Shown piece after piece: positions 35,201-44,338 of a stretch of DNA of 64,000 nt. A program made the position numbers and the translations under genes. Source of the DNA: Hormiphora californensis (taxonomy: Eukaryota; Ctenophora; Tentaculata; Cydippida; Pleurobrachiidae); NCBI GenBank assembly GCA_020137815.1, contig CM035351.1, positions 5,011,792 to 5,075,791 on the forward strand, written 5' to 3'. The stretch's first letter is position 1, and each line of letters starts with the position of its first letter. The notes beneath the pieces are model-generated. The model saw only the letters and a list, made by a program, of their open reading frames with translations. It had not been told where the DNA came from and made no database searches.

Positions 35201-35675
35201 TCAGTACTGCAGAAGAACCCACTTGAAACAAAATACAGCCGGACCCCGATTTACTGGTATGTTCGGGGGAAAGGAGTATTCGGGGTCCGACTGTACCAAG
35301 TTTGATAAAAACCCTCAAGTTACATTGAACATACCACAAGATGGGATAGAGCAGATAGGATTGAATGGTTGTAATATATTCCCTCGGGTTTGATAGGCAT
35401 ATCACGGGTACCCGGTCCTCCAGTGTTCCTTGGAAATCCCCTAGCAGGCCTGTTCCTTACAAACCTGTTATAAGGAAGTATGATAACTAATTATTAAACT
35501 CGCCATCAAAACTCTTTTTGGATAAATCTAACAGAGAGAGCAATGGTATTGTGATGCAGATGACAGAAGACAAACAACTAATAATACAGAACTTTAACAG
35601 CTCATCATCAAACACTCACGAGTTATTGTTTCCCTGCTGCGATCCCCTACTCCTATTATTCCTATATTTGCTCAT
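26205..35675 (-). CDS. ATXN2: Ataxin-2, 14 exons
   Basis: Exons in order: 35675..35620, 35464..35335, 34870..34733, 34231..34117, 33855..33725, 33493..33258, 32946..32798, 32681..32506, 32108..31953, 31524..31348, 29268..28996, 28648..28373, 26642..26487, 26360..26205. Phases agree throughout and sum to 774 codons plus stop. Domains: an Lsm domain (about 45-150: GRSVRVRCKNDNVYDGIFST); an LsmAD domain (about 190-270: NGWAFEDMIRTNQEKFDVTS); a Gln/His-rich stretch in exon 11; a PAM2 motif in exon 12 (ALNPDAVEFKPGG) that binds the MLLE domain of poly(A)-binding protein; and a Pro/Gln-rich tail. Ataxin-2 regulates mRNA translation and stability and stress granules (known). The start follows CCTATTTAG by 2 nt. 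Introns host a sulfatase gene, a 1.34-kb foldback and a pogo MITE. Confidence 0.93.
26767..28107. mobile_element. Foldback element of 1.34 kb with TCTA target duplication
   Basis: Ends CACGGCGTGCCTGGTGAAAT and complement, flanked by TCTA (26763-26766 and 28108-28111). Arms of about 650 bp are essentially identical and meet near 27437. Mirrored open frames of 125 codons (MADFNNLPKSNHK) and 70 codons appear on each arm. These look like by-products of the arms. It lies in intron 12 of ataxin-2. Confidence 0.85.
29805..31346 (+). CDS. Arylsulfatase B-type sulfatase, nested in an ataxin-2 intron
   Basis: Intronless, 513 residues. A signal peptide (MYLVLLLLLTTTAVHG) precedes the sulfatase core: PNIVLVVADDLGWADVPWHG (metal ligands DD), ICTPTRGALLTGKYP (the C-x-P-x-R formylglycine site), VGKWHMGSHCWG and LSDNGGELGSG. 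The order and spacing match arylsulfatase B/I/J. The enzyme should hydrolyse sulfate esters, probably on glycans, in lysosome or outside the cell (inferred from family). Cysteine must be converted to formylglycine by SUMF1, which is not in this window. The start follows TGTTTTATAG by 1 nt. The TAA stop ends 1 bp before exon 10 of ataxin-2 on the other strand, so the 3' UTR must be antisense to that exon. Confidence 0.93.
   Translation: MYLVLLLLLTTTAVHGTTKKPNIVLVVADDLGWADVPWHGSPAIAPTLSSLVEGGIQLKRHYAQPICTPTRGALLTGKYPIRLGLQHLVIGAGEPWGLPVKEKLLPEYLQEQGYSTHAVGKWHMGSHCWGAVPVSRGFDSFFGYLNGAIDYYNKTIPANYAPQQVGPDGEPVGEMIQGYDFRYETPDGKGGVDDTVVHTKEYSMDLYKEQLQNIVEDHDEEEGPLFIYFPVQTPHFPIEVPQRYYDIYEGLVEDEDRRTVMGMISAMDEAVSTIVDGLKERGMWENTVFIFLSDNGGELGSGQYNYPLRGGKATLWEGGIRTTAFLHSPLLPQTSGAVNYEMIHVTDWLPTITRIATCGVEEPHKACPLDFGNINGVDQLATITLPGTPSNRTEILVNIDPFWHNKAIIAGRWKLIVGPNGHGGWLPPPEMIMNEVEDWVEIDDGGRWRLFDIQSDPYEKEDVSVKRLNIAMELFNRLNEYEAIMIEPGNKPYDPDSNPKYFNGTWTPWLDSC
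34672..34720. repeat. Single end of the ACAGGGTGTCCCA foldback family
   Basis: ATACAGGGTGTCCCACAATA matches the termini of the 1787-3358 element. No second inverted end was seen nearby. It lies in intron 3 of ataxin-2. Confidence 0.5.
35236..35293. mobile_element. 58-bp pogo-type MITE
   Basis: Inverted ends CAGCCGGACCCCGATTTA and GGGGTCCGACTG are flanked by TA on both sides. It is a short relative of the 355-525 element, in intron 2 of ataxin-2. Confidence 0.7.
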
Positions 35676-37145
35676 CACTAAATAGGAAAGATGTTTATAT
35701 TAACTTGGTCTTCTTCTCGCCTACTAACAGAAACTAACTTGTTTTGTCGAACAAGGCAAAAAATAACTGGCACAAAAGTTATTTCGTTGAATGCATCACA
35801 CAATGGCCAAGAGTCAAATTGAATACTACTTAGTCAATTTTGATCGAATCGCGAAAATTAATGGTCGTGAAAATATCTGGTTTTACAGTATATGGTGAAG
35901 ACTCGGGAAGTTCATTCACGTTTTAGACTCTGGTTACACAATACTGTATTTTCATGACACAACCTATAACTGATCAGTTGTCTCATACAATACTGCTCTC
36001 TCCGCACCGGGCCGAAAAGAGCAGCGTGCGTGATGGTACAGTCAGTGCTTCAGCTTTTATTTGCCGCTTTTCATAATACTGGCTCTAATTGACTCGTTAT
36101 TAAGTCTCTACATAGGTGCAAGTTCCATACAGAGCCACCTCCTTGGAAACAGTGGTCTGTAATCTGTATCCAGTACAAGATTGAGATTGTATTTTGGGTA
36201 TCTGAATTCTGAGAATATGAGTACCGGTGGGCAATTCAGGGATCTGATCATGCGATTTCTGGATATGGGCTTTCACCTTGGCAAGGCAGTTTTCTCGGAG
36301 TTCGTACCCGATAAGCCAGTGCCCAGCTACATACTTTTGCAAAAAATGGGGTAAACGGGCCAAATAGAACACTTGTAAGTACAATTGTTTTACAGTACTG
36401 AGTGTTGAAACAAATTACTGCTACCAGCTACTTTTTTTTTCTTGAAAATTTACTAACCCCGACACCGATTGGCATCACTTTCCAACAGCCGAAGAGAAGC
36501 TGCCGAAGAGAGAAATGGGGTAACCGTATGAAGAGTTAATCGCGATGAGTCTCATTCACATTCGATCATTTGCCCCCGGTGTTGGGGTTAGTAATAAATA
36601 AATCTTAAAATCACTCACTCAAATAAACAATAAATCTTACAAATAAAAGCTCACACATGATTCAGATATTGAAGTCAATGCTACCAAGTCCTACTGGGGT
36701 GTATTTAATTCGACACCCCCTCAGAGATCTCAAGGTTGCGATTAGTAAGCAGAATCTCAGCCTCCTTCTGATAGCTGCCAACGCCTCGCTGTACATCTCT
36801 CCATGCTTGTCCTCGATGTGTCTGGCTGCTTTCTGCTACCAGCTACAGCATAAAAGGCCGCCAAGTCAACGCCGCGTTGGCAAACGCTGCTGGCGCCGGC
36901 CCTGATTGGCGCGGGATAAGGCAGCGCTTTTCAAGGGCGCCTGTGGGCCAGCGCTCGATTTGGCAAACGTTGCTGGCCCCCGTTAGGCAGCGCTTTTCAA
37001 GCATTCACTAACCCCAACACCGATTGGCATCACTTTCCAACAACCGAAAGCGCTCGATAGTCGATTTGCGAATAGTTTCAAACTTTTCAACACTACTTTA
37101 AACAAATTAATTTGAGCAGGTAGATATGGCGATGTGACAGCCCCT
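35676..37145. other. Intergenic, with two 45-bp direct repeats and GC-rich words
   Basis: ACTAACCCCGACACCGATTG with its downstream CATCACTTTCCAACAGCCGA occurs near 36452 and again, slightly changed, near 37007. GGCAGCGCTTTTCAAG is duplicated near 36920 and 36986. A 94-codon minus-strand frame at 36384..36100 has no recognisable motif. No gene is supported before 37146. Confidence 0.45.
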
Positions 37146-38129
37146 ATGGGCAGACCGTACGATATGACAGTTATTCCAGTACATCAAGAGGAGCTGACTC
37201 AGGCTGATTTGGATTGGTATGCGAGCCGGATCCTGACCATGGTCAAGTATGCAGGGATTCCTTCACCGGATTTAACCAGAAAATTAAGGGGTAGCCCTGA
37301 GGATATCAGGGAAATACCGACATCTTTCAATATCCACTCATCCCACACGAAACGTGATTTGACATCTGTATTAGAAGATGTATTTCTGTCGACCTTGCCA
37401 CTTCTAAAGTACTTCCAACATCGTTTCAACGTTGAGAAGTCGCCTGAGTTGGAATTAAAGGAAGAGAGAGATGAACTGTTGAGAAAGAGTTTGGAGTTGC
37501 AGAAAAATGAGGAGAAATTGAGAGTTGAGAGGGATGACCTGTTGAGAAAGACTGTTAGGTTACAAGAGCAGGTCATTGAGCTTCAGGACACTCAACTACA
37601 TCGAGTAACCGAAACAGTACAGAAAGATCTGCGTTCTTTCTCAACGGTCTTGACGCAGAATTGTAGGTCTGCTCTTACACCGAAAAATATCAAGAAAGAT
37701 GAAGGGAAAGCTCATGGCAAAAAAGTTGATTCGAGTCCAGATCCTGACAGATCCAAAAATTTGATGGTGTTTGGTCTACCGGAAGTTGAGGCGGAATCTG
37801 AATCTGTGTTGAAATGTGAGATAGAGAATGTTTTGGCTGAGCTTGATGAGAAACCTATTGTTGTGGCTAAAAGGGTGGGTTTGAAACGGGAAGGAAGGGA
37901 GAGACCCGTGATCGTGAAGCTACAGAGTAGAGAAATGCTGTTGAGCCTTCTGCAGAAGGCAAAGCAGTTAAAACAGTCCGAATCGTACTGCGGTGTCTAC
38001 TTGTCAAGAGATATGTCACTCGCAGAGAGAACGGAGAGGAGGGAACTCCACCTTACATTGAAGGAGTTGAGGGAATCGAATCCCGAAAGACAATTTCGGA
38101 TACGGAAAGGAGCGATAAACTTTTCATAG
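37146..38129 (+). CDS. LINE ORF1p-like RNA-binding protein, solitary
   Basis: Single open frame of 327 residues. The N-terminal 100 are unrecognised. A long coiled coil follows (about 105-165: KEERDELLRKSLELQKNEEK), then an RRM-like block starting SKNLMVFGLPEVEAESE with VAKRVGL and RPVIVKLQSREMLLSLLQKA. A C-terminal segment follows (GVYLSRDMSLAERTERREL). This coiled coil/RRM/CTD order is that of ORF1 proteins of LINE elements. No reverse transcriptase or endonuclease frame follows within the next kilobases, so the element is non-autonomous, truncated or domesticated. A paralogue is at 51576-52580. Confidence 0.7.
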   Translation: MGRPYDMTVIPVHQEELTQADLDWYASRILTMVKYAGIPSPDLTRKLRGSPEDIREIPTSFNIHSSHTKRDLTSVLEDVFLSTLPLLKYFQHRFNVEKSPELELKEERDELLRKSLELQKNEEKLRVERDDLLRKTVRLQEQVIELQDTQLHRVTETVQKDLRSFSTVLTQNCRSALTPKNIKKDEGKAHGKKVDSSPDPDRSKNLMVFGLPEVEAESESVLKCEIENVLAELDEKPIVVAKRVGLKREGRERPVIVKLQSREMLLSLLQKAKQLKQSESYCGVYLSRDMSLAERTERRELHLTLKELRESNPERQFRIRKGAINFS

Positions 38130-38451
38130 ACTATCTGTATACACTGGACTCTTAAATGGACTCATATCTTTGATCAACCGATTTTTGCCCACAAAAAGGG
38201 GCTGATAATTTTATACATCAAACTGTGTAAATTATTATATAGATTTAATAAAATAAAATAAATGCGAATAAAGCGAACTGAAACACGCGGCCAAAATTTG
38301 GTTTTGTGTTTTAATTTTGAAAAACAGTGCGCGTCTTCTGAAAGCATCGCGACCTTTATTTGTTCCCCGCGCTACGTAGCGCGCGGCGTTCAAAGTTTTC
38401 GAAAGCTGTGAAAATTTGGCTGGTTCCTCAAAGTGAACTTTTCAAGGGAAA

Positions 38452-39018
38452 ACGTTAAAATCTGGGTGCCTTTCATTGCTAACAATTCGTAGTTTTGGCG
38501 CGCGCGACGGGTTAGGGCTATCCGTTAGGGTCTGGTTAGGGTTTGGTTTGGGGTTATCGGTTAGGGCTATCGATTCTCTAACTGATACCGTTTAGTTCAC
38601 TCAAATCGGCCATGTGGTTCCATGGCTATAGCCGTTTGAAAAAAGTCGGTCTAAGTATACTCTTTTGGTAGCGCGCACCTGTAAACAGACTGCAAGGCAC
38701 CCAGATTATAATCGCGCCCCTTTTCAAGATGGCCGTTTTTTGGGAAAACGTTAAAATCTGGGTGCCTTTCATTGCTAACAATTCGTAGTTTTGGCGCGCG
38801 CAACGGGTTAGGGCTATCCGTTAGGGTCTGGTTAGGGTTTGGTTTGGGGTTATCGGTTAGGGCTATCGATTCTCTAACTGATGCCGTTTAGTTTACTCAA
38901 ATCGGCCATGTGGTTCCATGGCTATAGCCGTTTGAAAAAAGTCGGTCTAAGTATACTCTTTTGGTAGCGCGCACCTGTAAACAGGCTGCAAGGCACCCAG
39001 ATTATAATCGCGCCCGTT
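38452..39018. repeat. Tandem pair of 296-bp repeats with terminal inverted repeats
   Basis: Two nearly identical copies start at AACGTTAAAATCTGGGTGCC (38452 and 38748). In each copy AAATCTGGGTGCCTT at the start is mirrored by AAGGCACCCAGATT at the end, so each looks like a MITE. The interior contains GGTTAGGG words and GGCGCGCG. The pair lies just upstream of the H3-like gene. Confidence 0.7.
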
Positions 39019-39238
39019 TTTTTGTCGGTTTCGTCTCTGATTGCGTGCCTTCTACTTCGAAGCTTTTATCGGCTGTCGCTATCCACACAAGATTTTATTT
39101 TTCACTTCAATCATCTTACAGCTATCACTTACTGGCGTTTTGGCCCTTACCCCTTCAAAGATAGAAACTCCGATACCAGGCACCAGCTTGGTTTTGAAGT
39201 AACACATTTTCTTCTGATTTGACAACTTTCAGATAGCC

Positions 39239-39607
39239 ATGGCCCGAACCAAGACCGCTCCAAGGAAGAATGTGCCTCTACCAAGAGAAATCCCGAAGAA
39301 AAAACGGCCTAAAGAAAAGCTCTTTACCATACATAAAACCGGCCAGGCATTATCACTCCCAAAACTGCCGTTTTCAAGACTGGTCAGAGACATTATCATG
39401 GAGTTCAGTCCTGGGGGTGGTTTGAAAATTTCAGTAACAGCCCTGGACGCACTGCATGAGTCGTCCGAAATGTACTTGGTTCAATTTTTTGAGGACATGA
39501 ACTTACTGGCCCTTCACGCCAAGCGAGTAACAATTATGGTCAGAGACTCCGAGTTGGTTAAGAAAATGAAAAAGCCCAGACCTATTAGCGGAGTACCACA
39601 ACGCTGA
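39239..39607 (+). CDS. Divergent histone H3, CENP-A candidate
   Basis: Intronless, 122 residues. It starts MARTKTAPRKN like H3. It has a recognisable fold from KLPFSRLVRDIIMEF (alpha 1) through ALDALHESSEMYLVQFFEDM (alpha 2) to LHAKRVTIMVRDSELVKKMK (alpha 3). Canonical H3 [20 protein letters not shown] is replaced by an unrelated stretch. Loop 1 between alpha 1 and alpha 2 (SPGGGLKISVTALD) is two residues longer than in H3 and equal to the loop in human CENP-A, a hallmark of centromeric H3. CENP-A marks centromeres and nucleates the kinetochore (known). Assignment here is inferred. An alternative is a fast-evolving non-centromeric H3 variant. The start follows GACAACTTTCAG by 6 nt. Confidence 0.72.
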   Translation: MARTKTAPRKNVPLPREIPKKKRPKEKLFTIHKTGQALSLPKLPFSRLVRDIIMEFSPGGGLKISVTALDALHESSEMYLVQFFEDMNLLALHAKRVTIMVRDSELVKKMKKPRPISGVPQR

Positions 39608-39961
39608 TGTACGAGCTTCGTACGTCATCTTTCCCAAAACAAAGTTACTGTATATATATTATAGCCCATGATGATGGTGACCAAGCGCCAGCGAAACCCG
39701 GTTTTTATCGAGAGTTTGTAAATGAATTATAATTTCAGATTTTTATTCACGTCTTATTGTGCTACACAATTATTATTATCTAACTACCTGAACCAAGTAA
39801 AGTTATTAACACAGCTACATAGCATGCAGCTTTATTGTCTGTAATCCCCCTTTAAAACCATTGCCATCTACCTACCTATCTCCCTCCTTCACCCCATAAT
39901 TTGACTATCCCTCCTTCTTCATCTCCTTCTCCCCTTTTAACGAACATCTTCATACTAGGAT

Positions 39962-42368
39962 ATGAGTGGTCTCAGTAACAAGGTCTTCCTGGGTGGGTTG
40001 CCTGGTGACATCTTAGCTGATGAGGTTAAGGAAGCCTTTAAAGAGTACGGAAAGATAGAAAATGTCGAGATCCTGTACGACAAGGAGACCAAAAAGTGCC
40101 GAGGGTTCGGTTTCATTACCTTTGATACCCCTGAGCCGGCTGAGAAGGTCCTGGCCCTGCAGCACTTTAGTATTGCTGGCAAGTTAGTTGAGGTGAAAAG
40201 TGCCAACCCTAAAGTTGACAGGAACAAGATGGGAGGGAGTAATGGTGGTGGACACGGCGGACCACCTGGGCATATGGGTGGTAGTGGTAGCGGTATGCCT
40301 CCAATGGGTGCTCCACCTCACATGGCTCCTGGATACCCCTATCCTTATCCCTACCCTTATCCCCCTCCACCTCAGAGCGGTGGTGGTGGTGGTGGACGTC
40401 CTGGTACGTATATATCTGTTTTGTGTCTGTTTTGTGTTGGTATGTTTCTGTTTGTTCCTGATTTTTTGTTTCTGTTTGTTCCTGATTTGAGTATCTCTTC
40501 TTTGTTCCTGTTTGTTCCTATTGGTTAACCATGGTTGTCAGTTACTTTTCCCTTATCGCAACATGTCAAGATAAGATGTCTCCCAACACCCCTCCCTCTT
40601 TTCAGAACACGGTAGCCGATCCCCACCACACGGTGGCCCAGGAGGTGCCATGCCACCCATGCCTCCTGGTGGACAATCCCATCCCATGTACAACCCCTAC
40701 TACGCTATGTACTACGCCCAAATGGCGGGTGCTGCCCCTCACGGTATGCCTCCCGGTTACCCCATGCCCCCTGGTTATCCTGCTGGCAGCAGTTATGGTG
40801 GTAGTAGCGGTGGGAGACACAGGAGCAGGAGTCCCAGGGGTAGGAGCAGGAGCAGGAGTAGGTCACCAAGGAGGGGCAGGTCTCCTGGTTACCGTGGACA
40901 CTCTCCCCGCAGGTACTACAAGGTGGTTGGGAATACTTGCTAATCAACCCTTTCATTGCCTTGCTCGACCCTGTTTCCCCTGTTATAAAGGGGGGGTTAG
41001 AACATAACAAGTCTAAAATCTTTCATACATTCAGTGCTCCAAAATCATCAAAACATTTTGGCAGATCTAACACTTCCATCACACCCATTTCACCAGAAGG
41101 AATTATAACAGACGCACTCCACCTCCACCTGGTGAAAATGCAGCATCAGCTCTGGCTGCAATACCTGCGTAAGAACAAACACGAACACAACATGATACAA
41201 TGTGGGGGGGGGGGCCGGCTGAAGTTTTTGAAGTTTGAAGTTTTCCACCCTACTTTTTGAGTTTTTGAAGTTTTTGAAGTTGACTTCAATATATATATAT
41301 GCTATCAGTGACTTTTATTACACTTGTTTAGGTTAGTTTCATGCTTAATACATATTGTGGCAAAGTTATCCGTCCTTGTCTGCCCTTTTTCTAGCACAAA
41401 TTAGGATATTTACAATGATTCCTAGCCATGAAATCCAAGGCACAATTTGGTGTAAAAAATTTAATTTTCTTGTAAAAACAAATTTAATTTTCATTCTCAA
41501 AAACTCAAAAAATTGCCTAGAAATTGCTAAGAAAGTGTTTAAAAATTATTAATTAAATTTTCAAAAAATTTTTGGGGTCACACCCTTTTTTCCAGTTTCA
41601 CAAAATGCAAATTTTTTATGAAGGGAGTAGTGAAAAAACTATGGACACTAAAATCATCGGCGGCCTCAATTTAGTGGGGGTACGTGCCAAAATGAAGTCT
41701 CCACCTTATCTAATTCGAGGGATAATGGGATATTTTCATAATTTTGTGTGTGCGCATGACTTTTTTTGGGCTAGACCAGTTTTAATGGTTTCTGAGTCTC
41801 TATAGGATTTTTAAAGGGGTGTATCTTGTTCGGAATATGCAAGTTTATATAAGAGTTATGAAGCAACATAAGGCCTATCTCCAACGGTTTAGGAGATATG
41901 AGTTTTTGAAGTTTTTGAAGTTTTTGAAGTTTTCCACCCTAAGTTTCTGTTTGAAGTTTTTGAAGTCGACTTCAAAAACTTCAAAAACTTCAGCCGGCCC
42001 CCCCCCTACAATGTGTCACATACACAATCCACATGACATATATTCCATGATACACATGGGGTAGTGCGGGACACTTCACACTACACATGACAATATCCAC
42101 TCAATGATTATATTACTCTCTCTCTCCCACTAGGTACAGATCCAGATCCCGTTCACCCCCATACCGAGGAGGACACTCCCCCGGATACCGTCCCTCTTAC
42201 CCTGCACCACGCAGCCCCGGAGGCAGGTCCCCCTCCCCTAGACGTGACTATCTGGCAGCATATGGTAGTAGCATGCCTGTAGATTATCTGTATGGAAGGA
42301 AGGAACGCTCTCCCTCCCCGGCCAGCAGACGACCTAGGACCCCGCCAGCCAACTATAACCCATACTAG
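39962..42368 (+). CDS. Single-RRM RNA-binding protein with Gly/Pro/Tyr-rich and RS-rich tail
   Basis: Exons: 39962..40403, 40606..40912, 42134..42368 (327 residues, phases agree). One RRM at about 5-80 carries RNP2 KVFLGGLP and RNP1 CRGFGFITF, closest to hnRNP A/B, D or Musashi-type RRMs. A low-complexity region follows (GGSNGGGHGG, MAPGYPYPYPYPYPPPP, MPPGYPMPPGYP), then RS repeats (GRHRSRSPRGRSRSRSRSPR, SPSPRRD). It probably acts in nuclear pre-mRNA processing. I cannot assign an orthologue. The start follows CTTCATACTAG by 3 nt. Intron 2 contains an 803-bp MITE. The sequence after the stop (AACAGGTACAT, then CTCCTAGG at 42758) may be a 3' UTR intron. Confidence 0.88.
41205..42007. mobile_element. 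803-bp MITE with 8-bp target duplication, hAT-like
   Basis: Inverted ends GGGGGGGCCGGCTGAAGTTT and complement are flanked by ACAATGTG at 41197-41204 and 42008-42015. An 8-bp duplication is the hAT superfamily size. TTTTTGAAG words are repeated near both ends. The non-repetitive interior has no transposase frame. It lies in intron 2 of the RRM gene. Confidence 0.8.
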
Positions 42369-42572
42369 AGAGAGAATACAAACAGGTACATACATAATCT
42401 TGCTAATTGTTGGTATATTTGTTCACTTGCTATTATGACATAGATATTCACTTGCTATGTAGTGTGACAGTTGATAGATCTATTCACTTGCTAGTTGTCA
42501 AAAGAGCAATTTTCAAAAAGTCTTGCTAGTAGTCATGATGTAGTTTGTCTTGCTCCACAAATAGTGCTATTC

Positions 42573-42685
42573 AGCAGGAACCGACCGAATCAGGAAATAC
42601 TGGTCCCTGATTGGCTGATAACCAGTCACGTGACCTAAATAACGAGTTCTGATTGGTTGTTTACTTGTTTCGGTCGGTTCCTGCT
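42573..42685. mobile_element. 113-bp MITE
   Basis: 17-bp inverted ends AGCAGGAACCGACCGAA and complement, with ATTC duplicated on both sides. Confidence 0.7.
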
Positions 42686-42689
42686 ATTC

Positions 42690-44334
42690 AGATATATTTC
42701 ACCAGTTTTGTAATTGTCAGTTTCAGAGCTTAACCCCCTTCCTCCCTGTTCCTCCTAGGTTGCAGTGTGTGCAATATTGTGTGTTGCAGAGTGTTGCCAC
42801 TCTTTGTTTTGTTCAGGAGGGTCGAACAAGGCAACCCACTCTCTTCTGATATCCCTCTCAGTATATGACACCGTTGATCTGATGTCTTGATGATATACAT
42901 TGATACATATTGACCTGCGCTTGTGTTCTGCAAACTATAGACAGTGTGTTTTCCCATTCTGTCCACACCAGATATGACGTTGAGTCCCTTCTCTCTACAC
43001 TGCAGCTATAATAATAACAACCCCTCTCCTTATTTTGTATGAATTTAACCGTGCAAACATAACCTGTCTGATATTTTGTGATATATATTGAAAACGAGAA
43101 ACGGGACACTTGGCCCTATTAACATATTTTTATCAGTTTTGATGCTGTGATATATCTAGTCTGTTATTGCGTGTGAGTGTGTGAGTGCTGCCAATAATGC
43201 AACCTTCTTTTATCGTGCAGGTCGTATATATGTGTGTTGTACCCCTTCAAAATACATTTATTTCCACAATTATAATATTCATTTGTTTTGTTATTTGTTA
43301 ATTGAACTGCTCGCACCAAGTTTGTATTAAATTACGCGGTTCGAGCAGGCCCTTGTCAAAGCAGATGCAGCAGTGTGGCCTTGTTGAATGCACCGGGACA
43401 ATTTTGAATGGAGGGGGTCTTCCCGCGAAATCGCGCGCGGTCCTCCTATCCTTTACAAAGCACATCAGTGTGCGCGGCTCTGCCTAATTTACCCTGTGTG
43501 TGTAATGGGAGCGGCTAATTAATTAGCAAAATTGTCACACTGCTGCAGCGGTGATACCGGATGCTTGACCCAATTTGAGATTGTTGGTAGTGCCGGTATT
43601 TGACAGGGGAAGATGGCTAGCCATCTCTCCAGTCCCTCGAAAGACAAGATGTGAGGAGGGAGAACCGGGGAGTTTCTACTTTCCAGTTTTCGGAATCCAG
43701 AATGGAAATTAGCTCAGCTCAGGAGAGTATCTGATCAGTTTTGTCAGTGTTGTTGTTCCCTGTTCCAAATTTGCTTGCTGCATCTTGCACCCCACTGTTA
43801 TCGAGAATTCCCTTTGTCCCAAAGTGTGTTCCACTAATACCCCACTCCCCAATTACAGGAACTGTTAACTAATCTACGGTGACTGCTAACTATGACTGAT
43901 ATTGATCTTCTTGAAGGCTCTCAATTCTGTAAGTTGTGATTGTCATGTCCTAAGCAACTCAAACAGTTCAGGGCTGCCATTACTTTACTCCTTCCGAAGG
44001 TTCACACTGTTGCATCTAGTTATAAATGAATGCCTCCAATCACTCCCCCGAGTCTCGACCACCTCATTGTACCATTTGAGTTGTTCTGTGGACTGCACAG
44101 AACAATTCAATGAACTGCAGCAGTGCGATTGTGTTCGAACGCGTCAATATTCGAGATAAGAAATGCAAATACATGAAATAATATCAGGCGCTCTACTCTA
44201 ATCGCTGTATAATATTACAAACCATGGATATTTTAAAACTGTCGCCTTGTGGCCGTGTGACCTGTTTGCTGTGACCTGATTATGTCTAGTATACTTTGCT
44301 ACAACTCCACGCCGTTGTTAATTGTTTTAATGAC
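42690..44334. other. Intergenic, nothing recognised
   Basis: The first few hundred bases are probably 3' UTR of the RRM gene. The remainder has only short chance frames and no repeats I can define. Confidence 0.4.
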
Positions 44335-44338
44335 TTAA

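Noticed and set aside
36100-36384. 94-codon minus-strand frame in the gap upstream of the ORF1p-like gene
   Set aside because: No motif, start context or splice partner recognised. Kept only as a note in the intergenic entry.
38500-38580. GGTTAGGG words as a telomeric tract
   Set aside because: Only scattered GTTAGGG words within a 296-bp TIR repeat. No tandem TTAGGG array.
39608-39645. Short hairpin after the H3-like stop (TACGAGCTTCGTA) as a histone mRNA 3' stem-loop
   Set aside because: It does not match the conserved GGYYCU..ARRRCC histone stem-loop, and no purine-rich downstream element is evident.
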